NCBI RefSeq assembly: GCF_014197135.1
Contig: NZ_JACIFA010000007.1
Span: forward strand, 186,001 to 250,000
Reading direction: 5' to 3'
DNA from: Sphingomonas zeae
GTDB lineage: Bacteria > Pseudomonadota > Alphaproteobacteria > Sphingomonadales > Sphingomonadaceae
DNA length: 64,000 nucleotides
The notes under the pieces were generated by a model, which was not told the origin of the DNA, made no database searches, and saw nothing but the letters and a program-made list of their open reading frames with translations. This document shows, in pieces, positions 26,242 through 33,608 of the stretch (within the stretch, counting starts at the first letter, position 1; each line of letters opens with the position of its first letter). The position numbers and the translations under genes are program-made.

Positions 26242-26374
26242 AATCCTCCCCGCTAGCGGGGAGGTGGCAGGCCGAAGGCCTGACGGAGGGGGGCTTCCAT
26301 ACAGGTTGTCGCTATCGGCGGTCCCCCCTCCACCATGCTGCGCATGGTCCCCCTCCCCGTGCCGGGGAGGATTT
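26242..26374. repeat. Full-length palindromic intergenic repeat (copy 2)
   Basis: About 133 bp with end hairpins CCTCCCCGctaGCGGGGAGG and CCTCCCCGtgcCGGGGAGG. Internal stems are GGCAGGCCgaaGGCCTGAC, and CACCATGCTgcGCATGGTCCCC. It occupies essentially the whole gap between the porin gene and the converging dehydrogenase gene. It is nearly identical in layout to the copy at 46251. Confidence 0.9.
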
Positions 26375-26379
26375 GGGAG

Positions 26380-27249
26380 TTACCGCGTCGGTACGGGCTC
26401 GGCGCCGGTATAATCGTAAAAGCCGCGCTTGCTCTTGCGGCCATACCAGCCCGCCTCGACATATTTGATCAGCAGCGGCGCAGGCCGGAACTTGGGGTCG
26501 CCAGTCCCCTCGAACAGGACGCGGGTGATCTCCAGGCAGGTGTCCAGCCCGATGAAATCGGCGAGCGTCAGCGGCCCCATCGGGTGGTTGAGGCCCAGCT
26601 GGCAGGCCGCGTCGATGTCGGGGATCGTCGCCACGCCCTCGCCCAGCGCGAAGATCGCCTCGTTGATCATCGGCATCAGCACGCGGTTGACGATGAAGCC
26701 CGGCGCGTCATTGGCATGGACCACGCGCTTGCCCAGCTCCTGCGCGAAGCTCTCGACCCTGGCGACCGTTTCGTCGGAGGTCGCGAGGCCGCGGATCAGC
26801 TCGATCAGGCCCATGACCGGCACGGGGTTGAAGAAATGCACGCCGACGAAGCGCGCCGCATCGGGCGCGGCCTGCGCCAGCCGGGTGATCGGGATGGACG
26901 AGGTGTTGGTCGCCAGGATCGCGGTGTCGGACATCACCTTGCCGACCTCCTCGAAGATCGCGCGCTTTACGCCCTCACGCTCGGTCGCGGCCTCGATCAC
27001 CAATTCGCAATCCGCCATGGCGGACAGGTCACCAACCGGCTCGATCCGCGAGAGCAGCACATCGGCCTCTTCGCGCGTCGTCTTTTCCTTCGTCACCAGC
27101 CGGTCGAGCGCCTTGGCGATGCCCGCCTTGCCGGCCTCGGCCCGCTCGGCCGAGACATCGGCCAGCTTCACCGCATAGCCCGCCGCCGCCGCGACCTGCG
27201 CGATGCCCGCACCCATCTGGCCGGCTCCGATCACACCCACTGACTTCAT
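26380..27249 (-). CDS. hbd: 3-hydroxyacyl-CoA (3-hydroxybutyryl-CoA) dehydrogenase
   Basis: NAD(P)-dependent oxidoreductase acting on 3-hydroxybutyryl-CoA or related short 3-hydroxyacyl-CoAs, in fatty acid, PHB or aromatic degradation. The 289-residue product has the Rossmann motif VIGAGQMGAGIAQ (about 5-17), the catalytic-site strings EAATERE, NTSSIPIT and HFFNPVPVMGLIE with the active His. The C-terminal NHPMGPLTLADFIGLD and KYVEAGWYGRKSKRGFYDY domain is also present. I start at ATG 27249, preceded by GGAGAG. It has no adjacent thiolase or hydratase partner; the nearest crotonase is at 34.3 kb. Confidence 0.94.
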   Translation of the reverse strand: MKSVGVIGAGQMGAGIAQVAAAAGYAVKLADVSAERAEAGKAGIAKALDRLVTKEKTTREEADVLLSRIEPVGDLSAMADCELVIEAATEREGVKRAIFEEVGKVMSDTAILATNTSSIPITRLAQAAPDAARFVGVHFFNPVPVMGLIELIRGLATSDETVARVESFAQELGKRVVHANDAPGFIVNRVLMPMINEAIFALGEGVATIPDIDAACQLGLNHPMGPLTLADFIGLDTCLEITRVLFEGTGDPKFRPAPLLIKYVEAGWYGRKSKRGFYDYTGAEPVPTR

Positions 27250-27351
27250 CGACACTCTCCTGTCTTCCGGCCCGTATCTCTGCCACAAAGCCTGTTGCAA
27301 CGCGCCCTATCCGGTTCGGAACGGGATCGCCAGCAAAGGGGTTGATCGGGT

Positions 27352-28380
27352 ATGATTCGCATGAGCCTCGCCGTGAGCGTCGCGCTCGTCGCCACCGCGG
27401 CGACCGCCGCCACGCCGGACACGCCCCGGCCGGGCAAGCTCAAGCTGTTCCGCGACTGGATCGTGGCCTGCGACAATGGCCGGGCCTGCGCGGCGGCCTC
27501 GCTGGCCCCGGGCGATTCGATGCTGCAGGATGTCGGGCTGATCGTGGCGCGGGACGGCGGCGGCCGGGTGACGGTGCGAATCCGCGACATGACCGGCAAG
27601 GCCAGGACGGCGAGCGTTCGGGTCGACGGCCGGACCATCGCCTCGACCCCGCTGGACCGGGACGGCGAGGGCGAATGGCAGGGCGCGTCCGCCAGCGCGC
27701 TCGTTGCCGCCATCGCCAGGGGCAAGCGCGCCGTGCTGCTGACTCCGACCGCGCACCCGGTCGCGCTGGCGGGCGCGGCGGCGGCCTTTCGTTATATCGA
27801 CGATCGACAGGGGCGTGCGGGTACCACCTCGGCGCTGATCGCACGCGGGACGAAACGCTATCGTGGCACGGCACCCGCCCTTCCGGTGGTGCAGGTCGTC
27901 ACCCCGCCCTCCGGCCCCCCGCCCGCCATTCCCGCCAGCGCGATCAGCGAAGCCCGGCGACGCTATGGCTGCGTGATCGACGATGGCAGTCCGTTCAGTG
28001 CCGACGCCCACCGGCTCGACCGGCGCAGCGCGCTGGTGCTGATGTCGTGCGGCGCGGGGGCGTATAACTATCTGGTAAAGCCGTTGATCTGGCGCGACGG
28101 CCGGTTGAGCCCCGCCGCCTTCGACTTCGCCTATCATTTCGGCGAGACCCCCGATCCCGGCCAGCCCGAGATCCTGGTCAATGTCGAATGGTCCCGTGAC
28201 GGCCGACTGTCGAGCTGGGGCAAGGGCCGGGGGCTGGGCGATTGCGGCGATGCGCAGCAATTCGGCTGGGACGGCACCCGCTTCCGCCTGCTCTACGCCG
28301 GGCAGATGACCGAATGCCGCGGTGCGATCGACACGCTGACCGTCTGGCGCGCGCGGGTCGTCCCCGTCGCACCGCGATAA
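27352..28380 (+). CDS. DUF1176 family exported protein
   Basis: A 342-residue periplasmic protein with signal peptide MIRMSLAVSVALVATAATA. The opening KLFRDWIVACDNGRACAAASL (residues ~33-53) and the closing GLGDCGDAQQFGWDGTRFRLL and MTECRG are typical of DUF1176. The family has pairs of cysteines likely to form disulfides (KLFRDWIVACDN, GRAC, YGCVIDD, LMSCGAG, GDCG, TECRG). Its function is unknown, although the N-terminal half resembles invasion-associated locus B proteins. It is followed 11 bases later by a PEBP gene on the same strand, so the two are probably co-transcribed. Confidence 0.85.
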   Translation: MIRMSLAVSVALVATAATAATPDTPRPGKLKLFRDWIVACDNGRACAAASLAPGDSMLQDVGLIVARDGGGRVTVRIRDMTGKARTASVRVDGRTIASTPLDRDGEGEWQGASASALVAAIARGKRAVLLTPTAHPVALAGAAAAFRYIDDRQGRAGTTSALIARGTKRYRGTAPALPVVQVVTPPSGPPPAIPASAISEARRRYGCVIDDGSPFSADAHRLDRRSALVLMSCGAGAYNYLVKPLIWRDGRLSPAAFDFAYHFGETPDPGQPEILVNVEWSRDGRLSSWGKGRGLGDCGDAQQFGWDGTRFRLLYAGQMTECRGAIDTLTVWRARVVPVAPR

Positions 28381-28391
28381 AGGAGAAGAGG

Positions 28392-29012
28392 ATGCTCGAA
28401 CATCTGCCCGCCTGGCTGGGCAAGGCAATGAGCGGCTGGCGCGCCGGGGTCGATTCGATCGCGGTGGTCCGCCCCGAACTGGCGCCGCCCGCCGCGATGC
28501 CGCTGAGCAGCCCGGCCTTTGGCGACATGGCGCGGCTTCCCGAACGCTTTACCGCCGATGGCGCGGGGGTATCGCCGCCGCTCTTTTGGGGCGAACCGCC
28601 CGAGGGCACGGCGATGCTGGCCCTGATCGTCGAGGATGCAGATGCACCAACGCCGCAGCCTTTGGTCCACGCCATCGTCTGGGGTCTTCCGGCGGGCAGC
28701 GGCGAACTGGCCGAGGGTGCGATCATGGCCGACGGCACGGGCACGCCCGAAGGCGGCGATGTCGGGCGCAACTCCTATCTGGGCGAGGGATGGCTGCCAC
28801 CCGATCCGCCGCGCGGGCATGGCGAGCATCGTTATGTCTTCCAGCTGTTCGCGCTGGATGCGGTGGTCGAGATCGGCGGGCAGACGCCAGGTCGCGGAGC
28901 GCTGGTCGCGGCGATGGCGGGGCATGTGCTCGCCGCGGGAATATTGACGGGCACCTATTCGCGCGAAGAGGTGGCGCCGGTCGGGCCGGTGGGCGCAGGC
29001 GCCGTCGCCTGA
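28392..29012 (+). CDS. YbhB/YbcL family (PEBP-like) protein
   Basis: A 206-residue PEBP-fold protein related to YbhB and YbcL. Family strings are LPERFTADGAGVSPPLFW, LALIVEDADAPTP, VHAIVWGLPA and GRNSYLGEGWLPPDPPRGHGEHRYVFQLFALD, which together form the ligand-binding pocket around the conserved Asp/His. The PEBP fold binds phosphate-bearing head groups, but bacterial roles are undefined. Unlike YbcL there is no signal peptide, so it is cytoplasmic. The ATG at 28392 has a strong AAGGAGAAGAGG upstream. Confidence 0.9.
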   Translation: MLEHLPAWLGKAMSGWRAGVDSIAVVRPELAPPAAMPLSSPAFGDMARLPERFTADGAGVSPPLFWGEPPEGTAMLALIVEDADAPTPQPLVHAIVWGLPAGSGELAEGAIMADGTGTPEGGDVGRNSYLGEGWLPPDPPRGHGEHRYVFQLFALDAVVEIGGQTPGRGALVAAMAGHVLAAGILTGTYSREEVAPVGPVGAGAVA

Positions 29013-29084
29013 CCGGGGGAAGAGGGGCAGCCGGGTATCAGGAGAGGAGCACCCGGCCGCCCGAGTGGTGGAACTTGGTCACGC

Positions 29085-29192
29085 TCAGGCGATCGGAAAA
29101 ATCGGTGCGGCGGTGGTGATGGCAAGCCCGGCGAAGACGAGGGCGCCGACGACCGAGACGAGGATCTGGCGAGCCTGGAACGAAGCGAACAT
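29085..29192 (-). CDS. 35-residue single-pass membrane peptide behind a sigma54-type promoter
   Basis: A short frame from ATG 29192, with AGGGAG about 8 bases upstream. The peptide begins MFASFQARQILVSVVGALVF; apart from the first eight or nine residues it is almost entirely hydrophobic, ending IFPIA. It could be a single transmembrane helix or an uncleaved signal-like peptide. I have an impression of similar MF-start peptides of this size in sphingomonads, but cannot name a family. It has its own sigma54-like promoter (29252-29268) and lies 179 bases after the GGDEF gene, beyond that gene's terminator, so it is an independent transcription unit. Confidence 0.6.
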   Translation of the reverse strand: MFASFQARQILVSVVGALVFAGLAITTAAPIFPIA

Positions 29193-29251
29193 GGTGAAAC
29201 TCCCTGAGTGATCCGCCGGTCGGACCATCCGAGCGGCGATGCCAGGGACTT

Positions 29252-29268
29252 TGCAGAGACCGTGCCAA
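29252..29268 (-). promoter_or_regulatory. Sigma54 (RpoN) -24/-12 promoter element
   Basis: On the minus strand the sequence reads TTGGCACGGTCTCTGCA. The invariant GG and GC are separated by exactly 10 bases, and TTGGCACG matches the -24 consensus fully; the -12 half is CTGCA rather than TTGCA. Predicted transcription starts near 29240, giving a leader of about 48 bases before the small membrane peptide. Expression would then need RpoN and an enhancer-binding activator. Confidence 0.7.
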
Positions 29269-29319
29269 TTTTCGAAATGGCTGTTTTCCGCGCCTTTTTG
29301 AACGGCGTCCGAAGAATTT

Positions 29320-29352
29320 GGGAAATCCCGCCAGCAACGGGCGGGATTTCCC
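29320..29352 (-). terminator. Strong hairpin after the GGDEF gene
   Basis: A perfect 13-bp stem GGGAAATCCCGCC / GGCGGGATTTCCC with a 7-base loop, 19 bases after the GGDEF stop. It is followed on the minus strand by AAATTCTTC rather than a pure T-run. It separates the GGDEF transcript from the sigma54-driven small gene. Confidence 0.75.
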
Positions 29353-29371
29353 GCCATCCCGTGGCGAAAAA

Positions 29372-30442
29372 TCAGCTATCGCTATAGGCCCGGTCGCGGC
29401 CTTCCTTTTTCGCGCGGTAGAGCAGCGCATCGGCGCGCGCGAACAGCGTCTCCTGCGTGTCCTCGGGACACAGGGCGGTGATCCCGGCGGAGAAGGTGAT
29501 CTCGCCCACCGGCTCGCCCGTCTCGCGCACCCGCATACGGCGGTTGCGGACCGCATCGCGAGCGCGTTCGACCAGCGCCGCGGCCTGGTCCGCCGCCAAT
29601 CCCGTCATCAGGATCGTGAATTCCTCGCCGCCGTGACGGCAGACAAGATGCCCCTGGCATTCCTCGGCCAGGATCTTGCCGATCGAATGCAGCACCCGGT
29701 CGCCGGTGGCATGGCCCAGATCGTCGTTGATCCGCTTGAACCGATCGACGTCGCACAGCGCCAGATGGCAGCTTTCCGACGCCTGGAAACACTGGCCGAG
29801 CGCTTCGGAAAAGGCGAGGCGGTTGGCCAGCCCGGTCAGCGGATCGCGCCGCGCCGTCGCCCGCGCCTCAGCCAGCTTTTCACGCAGCGTGTCGGCTTCC
29901 GCCGTGGCCTGCTCCAGCCGCCGCTCGGTCGCACTGATCCGCTCCAGCATCTCGCCGGTCAGTGTCGCGAGCGTCGGCAGGTCGATCCCACCGCCGCGCT
30001 TCATCTCCGCCACGTTGCGCGCCAGATCGGCGCCAAAGGCCGAAGTATCCGCCTGGACCGTGCGAATCACCGTCATGAACGCCGCGACTTGATCCTCGGT
30101 CTGTTCGGCCAGTTCATCGGACCGCGCCTCCGCCTGCGGCAGTGCGATCCGCTCGGCGGGTTCGCGGACGGCCTGGGGCTCGGACACCGGCTCCGGGGCG
30201 GGCGGCGATGCCATGGTCGGGCCACCCAGCCGGGCGATATCGTCCTGATGCAGGCGCACGCCGCCATCGACCAGCAAGGCGACCGCGCGCGCCAGAGTGC
30301 CGTCCGGCTCGGACAGGATGGCATGGACGAAGGCGTAATGCGCGGGATCGGGCGAGAGCCGATGATCTTCCAGAAACTGGCCGATACGCTTGTACAAACT
30401 ACCAGACGTCGTCATGGCTCGTGCCGGCTCCGCCTCCGCCAT
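29372..30442 (-). CDS. GGDEF-domain diguanylate cyclase
   Basis: Makes c-di-GMP from two GTP. The protein is soluble: an N-terminal helical region (LYKRIGQFLEDHRLSPDPAHYAFVHA) of a kind seen in other alphaproteobacterial GGDEF proteins, a Pro/Glu-rich linker, and a coiled-coil stretch (about 150-200). A C-terminal GGDEF domain then carries DPLTGLANR, DVDRFKRINDDLGHATGD and the active-site RHGGEEFTIL. No RxxD inhibitory site is visible five residues before GGEEF, so product inhibition may be absent. The start is uncertain: ATG 30442 has GGGGGAT upstream, ATG 30415 would begin directly at the conserved helix, and ATG 30469 is also open. Confidence 0.88.
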   Translation of the reverse strand: MAEAEPARAMTTSGSLYKRIGQFLEDHRLSPDPAHYAFVHAILSEPDGTLARAVALLVDGGVRLHQDDIARLGGPTMASPPAPEPVSEPQAVREPAERIALPQAEARSDELAEQTEDQVAAFMTVIRTVQADTSAFGADLARNVAEMKRGGGIDLPTLATLTGEMLERISATERRLEQATAEADTLREKLAEARATARRDPLTGLANRLAFSEALGQCFQASESCHLALCDVDRFKRINDDLGHATGDRVLHSIGKILAEECQGHLVCRHGGEEFTILMTGLAADQAAALVERARDAVRNRRMRVRETGEPVGEITFSAGITALCPEDTQETLFARADALLYRAKKEGRDRAYSDS

Positions 30443-30481
30443 ATCCCCCCATCCCCCGTAAAGCCCCATGACATGCGCCGA

Positions 30482-31018
30482 TCAACGACGGCTTTGCAGG
30501 TCGCGAACCGCCGCCAGGGTCGTGGCGACATGCTCGGCCGGGTTCATGTTGTCATGGACGAAGGCAATGCGGCCGTCGCGGCCGATGACATAGCTGGTAC
30601 GAGAGGTGATGTCGCGCCCCTCGATCTGACGACCCAGCGCGACGTCATAGCCCTTGACGATCGCAGGCCCCGCGCTGGCGACGGGGAACTTGCCCGCGCA
30701 TTCGGCCTTGGAAAAGGCGGCAAGCTTGTCGACCGGGTCGGCCGACATGCCGATCACCCGCGCACCCGCAGCGCGAAAGGCGTCGATCTTCTCGGCAAAG
30801 GCCCGCGCCTCGGCACTGCATCCGCTGGTGAACGCGGCGGGGAAGAAATAGAGGACGACGGGGCCGTGGCGCAGCTGTTCCTTGAGATGCAGCGTAAAGA
30901 CCTTGCCCGCCACCGCGCCGCGCGTGGTAAAGTCGGGGGCGGCCGCACCGGGACGCAAGGCCGCCACAGCGGGTACCGCCGCCGCCATTGCCAGGAGAAC
31001 GCCCAACACTGCCCTCAT
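30482..31018 (-). CDS. Exported peroxiredoxin (AhpC/TSA, Bcp-like)
   Basis: A thiol peroxidase reducing hydrogen peroxide and organic hydroperoxides. The 178-residue product has a signal peptide (MRAVLGVLLAMAAAVPAVAA), so it should act in the periplasm, unlike most Bcp proteins. The peroxidatic C67 lies in the motif FFPAAFTSGC (Pro-x3-Thr/Ser-x2-Cys), and a possible resolving Cys is C107 in SKAECAGKF. The conserved Arg is in DITSRTSYVIG. I start at ATG 31018; a GTG two codons upstream is possible. The electron donor in the periplasm is not evident from neighbours. Confidence 0.9.
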   Translation of the reverse strand: MRAVLGVLLAMAAAVPAVAALRPGAAAPDFTTRGAVAGKVFTLHLKEQLRHGPVVLYFFPAAFTSGCSAEARAFAEKIDAFRAAGARVIGMSADPVDKLAAFSKAECAGKFPVASAGPAIVKGYDVALGRQIEGRDITSRTSYVIGRDGRIAFVHDNMNPAEHVATTLAAVRDLQSRR

Positions 31019-31113
31019 CGCCACATTTCCCTACATCAAGATAGTTAACGCCTATCCTGTCACGATCATGGCGTCCATTGCTGATCGTGCAGTCCTATCC
31101 TATCCGGGTTAAT

Positions 31114-31938
31114 ATGTCCGTACACGCCGACGATATTCGACTGGCCCTTCAACTTGCAGATGCGGCCGGAGCCGCCATCCGCCCCTATTTCCGTCGCGAA
31201 ATGGGGCTGGAGATCAAGGAGGACCGCTCGCCCGTGACGCTTGCCGATCGCGAGGCGGAGGCGGCGATGCGGCGTATCCTGGAGGCGGAACGCTCGGGCG
31301 ACGGCATCCATGGCGAGGAATATGGCGTCAAGGACGGCGTGACCGGGCGCCAATGGGTGCTCGACCCGATCGACGGCACGCGCAGCTTCACCGTCGGGCG
31401 GCCGATCTTCGGCACGCTGATCGCGCTCGTCGACAATGGCTGGCCGGTGCTGGGCATCATCGACCAGCCGATCGCGCGCGAGCGCTGGCTGGGCGTCGCG
31501 GGGCGGCCGACCCTGTTCAACGGACAGCCGACGCGCACCCGGACCTGCCGCGACCTGGACGGCGCGACGATCGCGACCACCAGCCCGCATCTGTTCGATG
31601 ACGAAGACGTGCCCCATTTCATGGCGCTGGTGGCGGCGGTCAGCGGCAACAGTCCGCGTCAGGGTCCGGTCTATGGCGGTGACTGCTATAATTACGGGCT
31701 GCTCGCGAGCGGTCATATCGACATCGTCTGCGAATCGGGGCTGAAGCTCTACGACTTCGCCGCGCTGGTCCCGGTGGTCGAGGGCGCGGGGGGCCGGATG
31801 TGCGACTGGAATGGCGATCCGCTGACCGCCGACAGCGCGGGCCACGTACTGGCGATCGGCGATCCCGCCCGCACCGACGAGGTGCTGGAGGCGCTGCGCA
31901 ACGTGCCGCACGGGCATGACCATGGGCACGACCACTGA
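31114..31938 (+). CDS. hisN: Inositol monophosphatase-family phosphatase, likely histidinol-phosphatase (HisN type)
   Basis: Mg-dependent phosphatase fold of 274 residues. Metal ligands are visible in GEEYG and in DPIDGTRSF (about 86-94), and the C-terminal GGDCYNYGLLASGHIDIV replaces the usual WDxAAG signature. That change and RSF after DPIDGT fit the HisN branch that dephosphorylates histidinol phosphate, rather than inositol phosphatase; this assignment is an inference. The extreme C-terminus is HGHDHGHDH, an unusual metal-binding-like tail. ATG 31114 is chosen because the fold starts there; the frame is open upstream. A palindromic repeat follows. Confidence 0.85.
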   Translation: MSVHADDIRLALQLADAAGAAIRPYFRREMGLEIKEDRSPVTLADREAEAAMRRILEAERSGDGIHGEEYGVKDGVTGRQWVLDPIDGTRSFTVGRPIFGTLIALVDNGWPVLGIIDQPIARERWLGVAGRPTLFNGQPTRTRTCRDLDGATIATTSPHLFDDEDVPHFMALVAAVSGNSPRQGPVYGGDCYNYGLLASGHIDIVCESGLKLYDFAALVPVVEGAGGRMCDWNGDPLTADSAGHVLAIGDPARTDEVLEALRNVPHGHDHGHDH

Positions 31939-31944
31939 TCTGAA

Positions 31945-32060
31945 ATTCCTCCCCTGCAAGGGGAGGGGTGTCACCGCTGGCGATGACGGTCTTTCCTCTC
32001 CGACCGTGACACCCCTCCGTCAGGGCCTCGCCCTGCCACCTCCCCTTGCAGGGGAGGAAT
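31945..32060. repeat. Palindromic intergenic repeat, reversed orientation variant
   Basis: About 116 bp between converging hisN-like and mgtE genes. The ends ATTCCTCCCCTGCAAGGGGAGG and CCTCCCCTTGCAGGGGAGGAAT are inverted copies of each other. Inside, GGAGGGGTGTCAC and GTGACACCCCTCC form a perfect 13-bp long-range stem. Read on the minus strand it shares GGGGAGGTGGCAGGG and CCTGACGGAGGGG with the copies at 24387, 26242 and 46251, so it belongs to the same family in the opposite orientation. Confidence 0.85.
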
Positions 32061-32063
32061 AGC

Positions 32064-33491
32064 TTATCCGGTGAGGCCCGACGCCGTCGCCAAGCCCAGG
32101 AACGCCAGGAATCCGATCGAATCGGTCGTCATCGTCACGAACACCGACGACGCCACCGCCGGGTCGGCATCGAACCGGTCCAGCGTCACCGGCACCAGCA
32201 CCCCCGCCAGTCCGGCGACCAGGATGTTCGTCATCATCGCTGCCGCGATCACCATCCCCAGCGCCGGATTGCCGAAGACCAGGCTCACCCCCACCCCGAT
32301 CACCGCCGCGACGGTGATGCCGTTCATCATCGCCACGCGAATTTCACGCATGATCGCGCGCGCGGTGTTCGACTGGGTCAGCTGGTTGGTCGCCAGCGCG
32401 CGGACCGTCACCGCCAGCGTCTGCGTCCCCGCATTGCCGCCGACGCCCGCGACGATCGGCATCAGGGTGGCGAGCGCCACCATCCGTGCGATCGTCCCCT
32501 CGAACGCCGCGATCACCGACGAGGCGACCATTGCGGTGACGAGATTGGCGAGCAGCCAGCGCACGCGGCTCTTATAGCTGTCGAAGATCGGCTCGTTGAT
32601 GTCGCCCTCGCCCGCACCCGACAGGCGCAGCACGTCCTCGCCCGCCTCCTGCTGGATGATGTGGACGATATCGTCGACGGTGATCATGCCGACCAGCCGC
32701 CCGCTGGCATCGACAACGGCGGCGGAGATCAAGGCATATTTCTGGAAGCGCAGCGCGACCTCTTCCTGGTCCATGTCGACCGGGATCAGCGTCTGTTCGC
32801 GCTTCATCACGTCGCCGATGACGATCTGCCCCGGCGCGCGCAGAATCCAGGAAAGCTGGCACGTCCCGATCGGGCGGTGGCCGGGATCGACGACGAAGAT
32901 TTCCCAGAAGTCGGTGGTCAGTTCCTCGTCGTCGCGCAGGAACTCGATCGTCTCGGCCACCGTCCAATGTTCGGGCACCGCGATCAGCTCGCGCTGCATC
33001 AGGCGTCCGGCGGACTCCTCGGGGAAGGACAGCGCCTCCTCGATCGCGGCGCGGTCGTCGGGGTCGAGCGCGCGCAGCACCGCGCGCTGCTCGTCCTCGT
33101 CCATGTCCTCGATGATCGCGACCGCGTCGTCGGTGTCGAGCTCGGAAGCGATATCGGCGACTTCATGCGGTTCGAGCGCCTGGATCAGCTGCTCGCGCAC
33201 ATAGTCGTTCATCTCGGCGAAGACGTCGCCGTTCAGCAGGTCCGCGACCGCGCGCGCCAGGGCCACGCGCTCTTCGTCGCCGACCAGCTCGAACAGGTCG
33301 GCGATGTCGGCGGGGTGAAGCGGCTCGACCAGCGCGCGCGCACCTTCGTCGTCCCCCGCCGCAAGCGCGTCGAGCACGCTGCGCACATATTCGGGCTTCA
33401 GCCGGTCATCCTCGTCCAGCTGGGTCTCGGGCGCCAGGTTTTCCGAAAATTGGGTCTCGGCTTCGAGCTCGGGGAGTTCGGTGTCGCTGAT
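32064..33491 (-). CDS. mgtE: Magnesium transporter MgtE (apparent AUC start)
   Basis: Inner-membrane Mg2+ channel gated by cytoplasmic Mg2+. Domains in order: MgtE N domain (LVEPLHPADIADLFELV onward), two CBS domains (about 170-295, with VDPGHRPIGTC and VVDASGRLVGMITVDDIVH), then five membrane helices with VGGNAGTQTLAV and TTDSIGFLAFLGLA. The first AUG/GUG/UUG is GTG 33386, which has no Shine-Dalgarno and cuts off the acidic stretch normally found before this domain. Upstream, an AGGGAGG site sits 5 bases before an ATC at 33491; between an in-frame TGA and GTG 33386 there is no standard start. I therefore place the start at the ATC (475 residues), while noting GTG 33386 (440 residues) as the conservative choice. 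Confidence 0.9.
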   Translation of the reverse strand: MSDTELPELEAETQFSENLAPETQLDEDDRLKPEYVRSVLDALAAGDDEGARALVEPLHPADIADLFELVGDEERVALARAVADLLNGDVFAEMNDYVREQLIQALEPHEVADIASELDTDDAVAIIEDMDEDEQRAVLRALDPDDRAAIEEALSFPEESAGRLMQRELIAVPEHWTVAETIEFLRDDEELTTDFWEIFVVDPGHRPIGTCQLSWILRAPGQIVIGDVMKREQTLIPVDMDQEEVALRFQKYALISAAVVDASGRLVGMITVDDIVHIIQQEAGEDVLRLSGAGEGDINEPIFDSYKSRVRWLLANLVTAMVASSVIAAFEGTIARMVALATLMPIVAGVGGNAGTQTLAVTVRALATNQLTQSNTARAIMREIRVAMMNGITVAAVIGVGVSLVFGNPALGMVIAAAMMTNILVAGLAGVLVPVTLDRFDADPAVASSVFVTMTTDSIGFLAFLGLATASGLTG

Positions 33492-33608
33492 CTCGGCCTC
33501 CCTCGATCGATCATGAACGTGCCGTCATGCCTCTATCGCGCGGCAGAGCCATTTGCCAGCGGGCGCATGAATCCCTACCTGCGGGGCATCAACCAAGGAA
33601 GACCCCTT

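Noticed and set aside
29193-29371. Gap between the small peptide and GGDEF genes as a hidden gene
   Set aside because: It is explained by the terminator (29320-29352) and sigma54 element (29252-29268); no conserved frame is visible.
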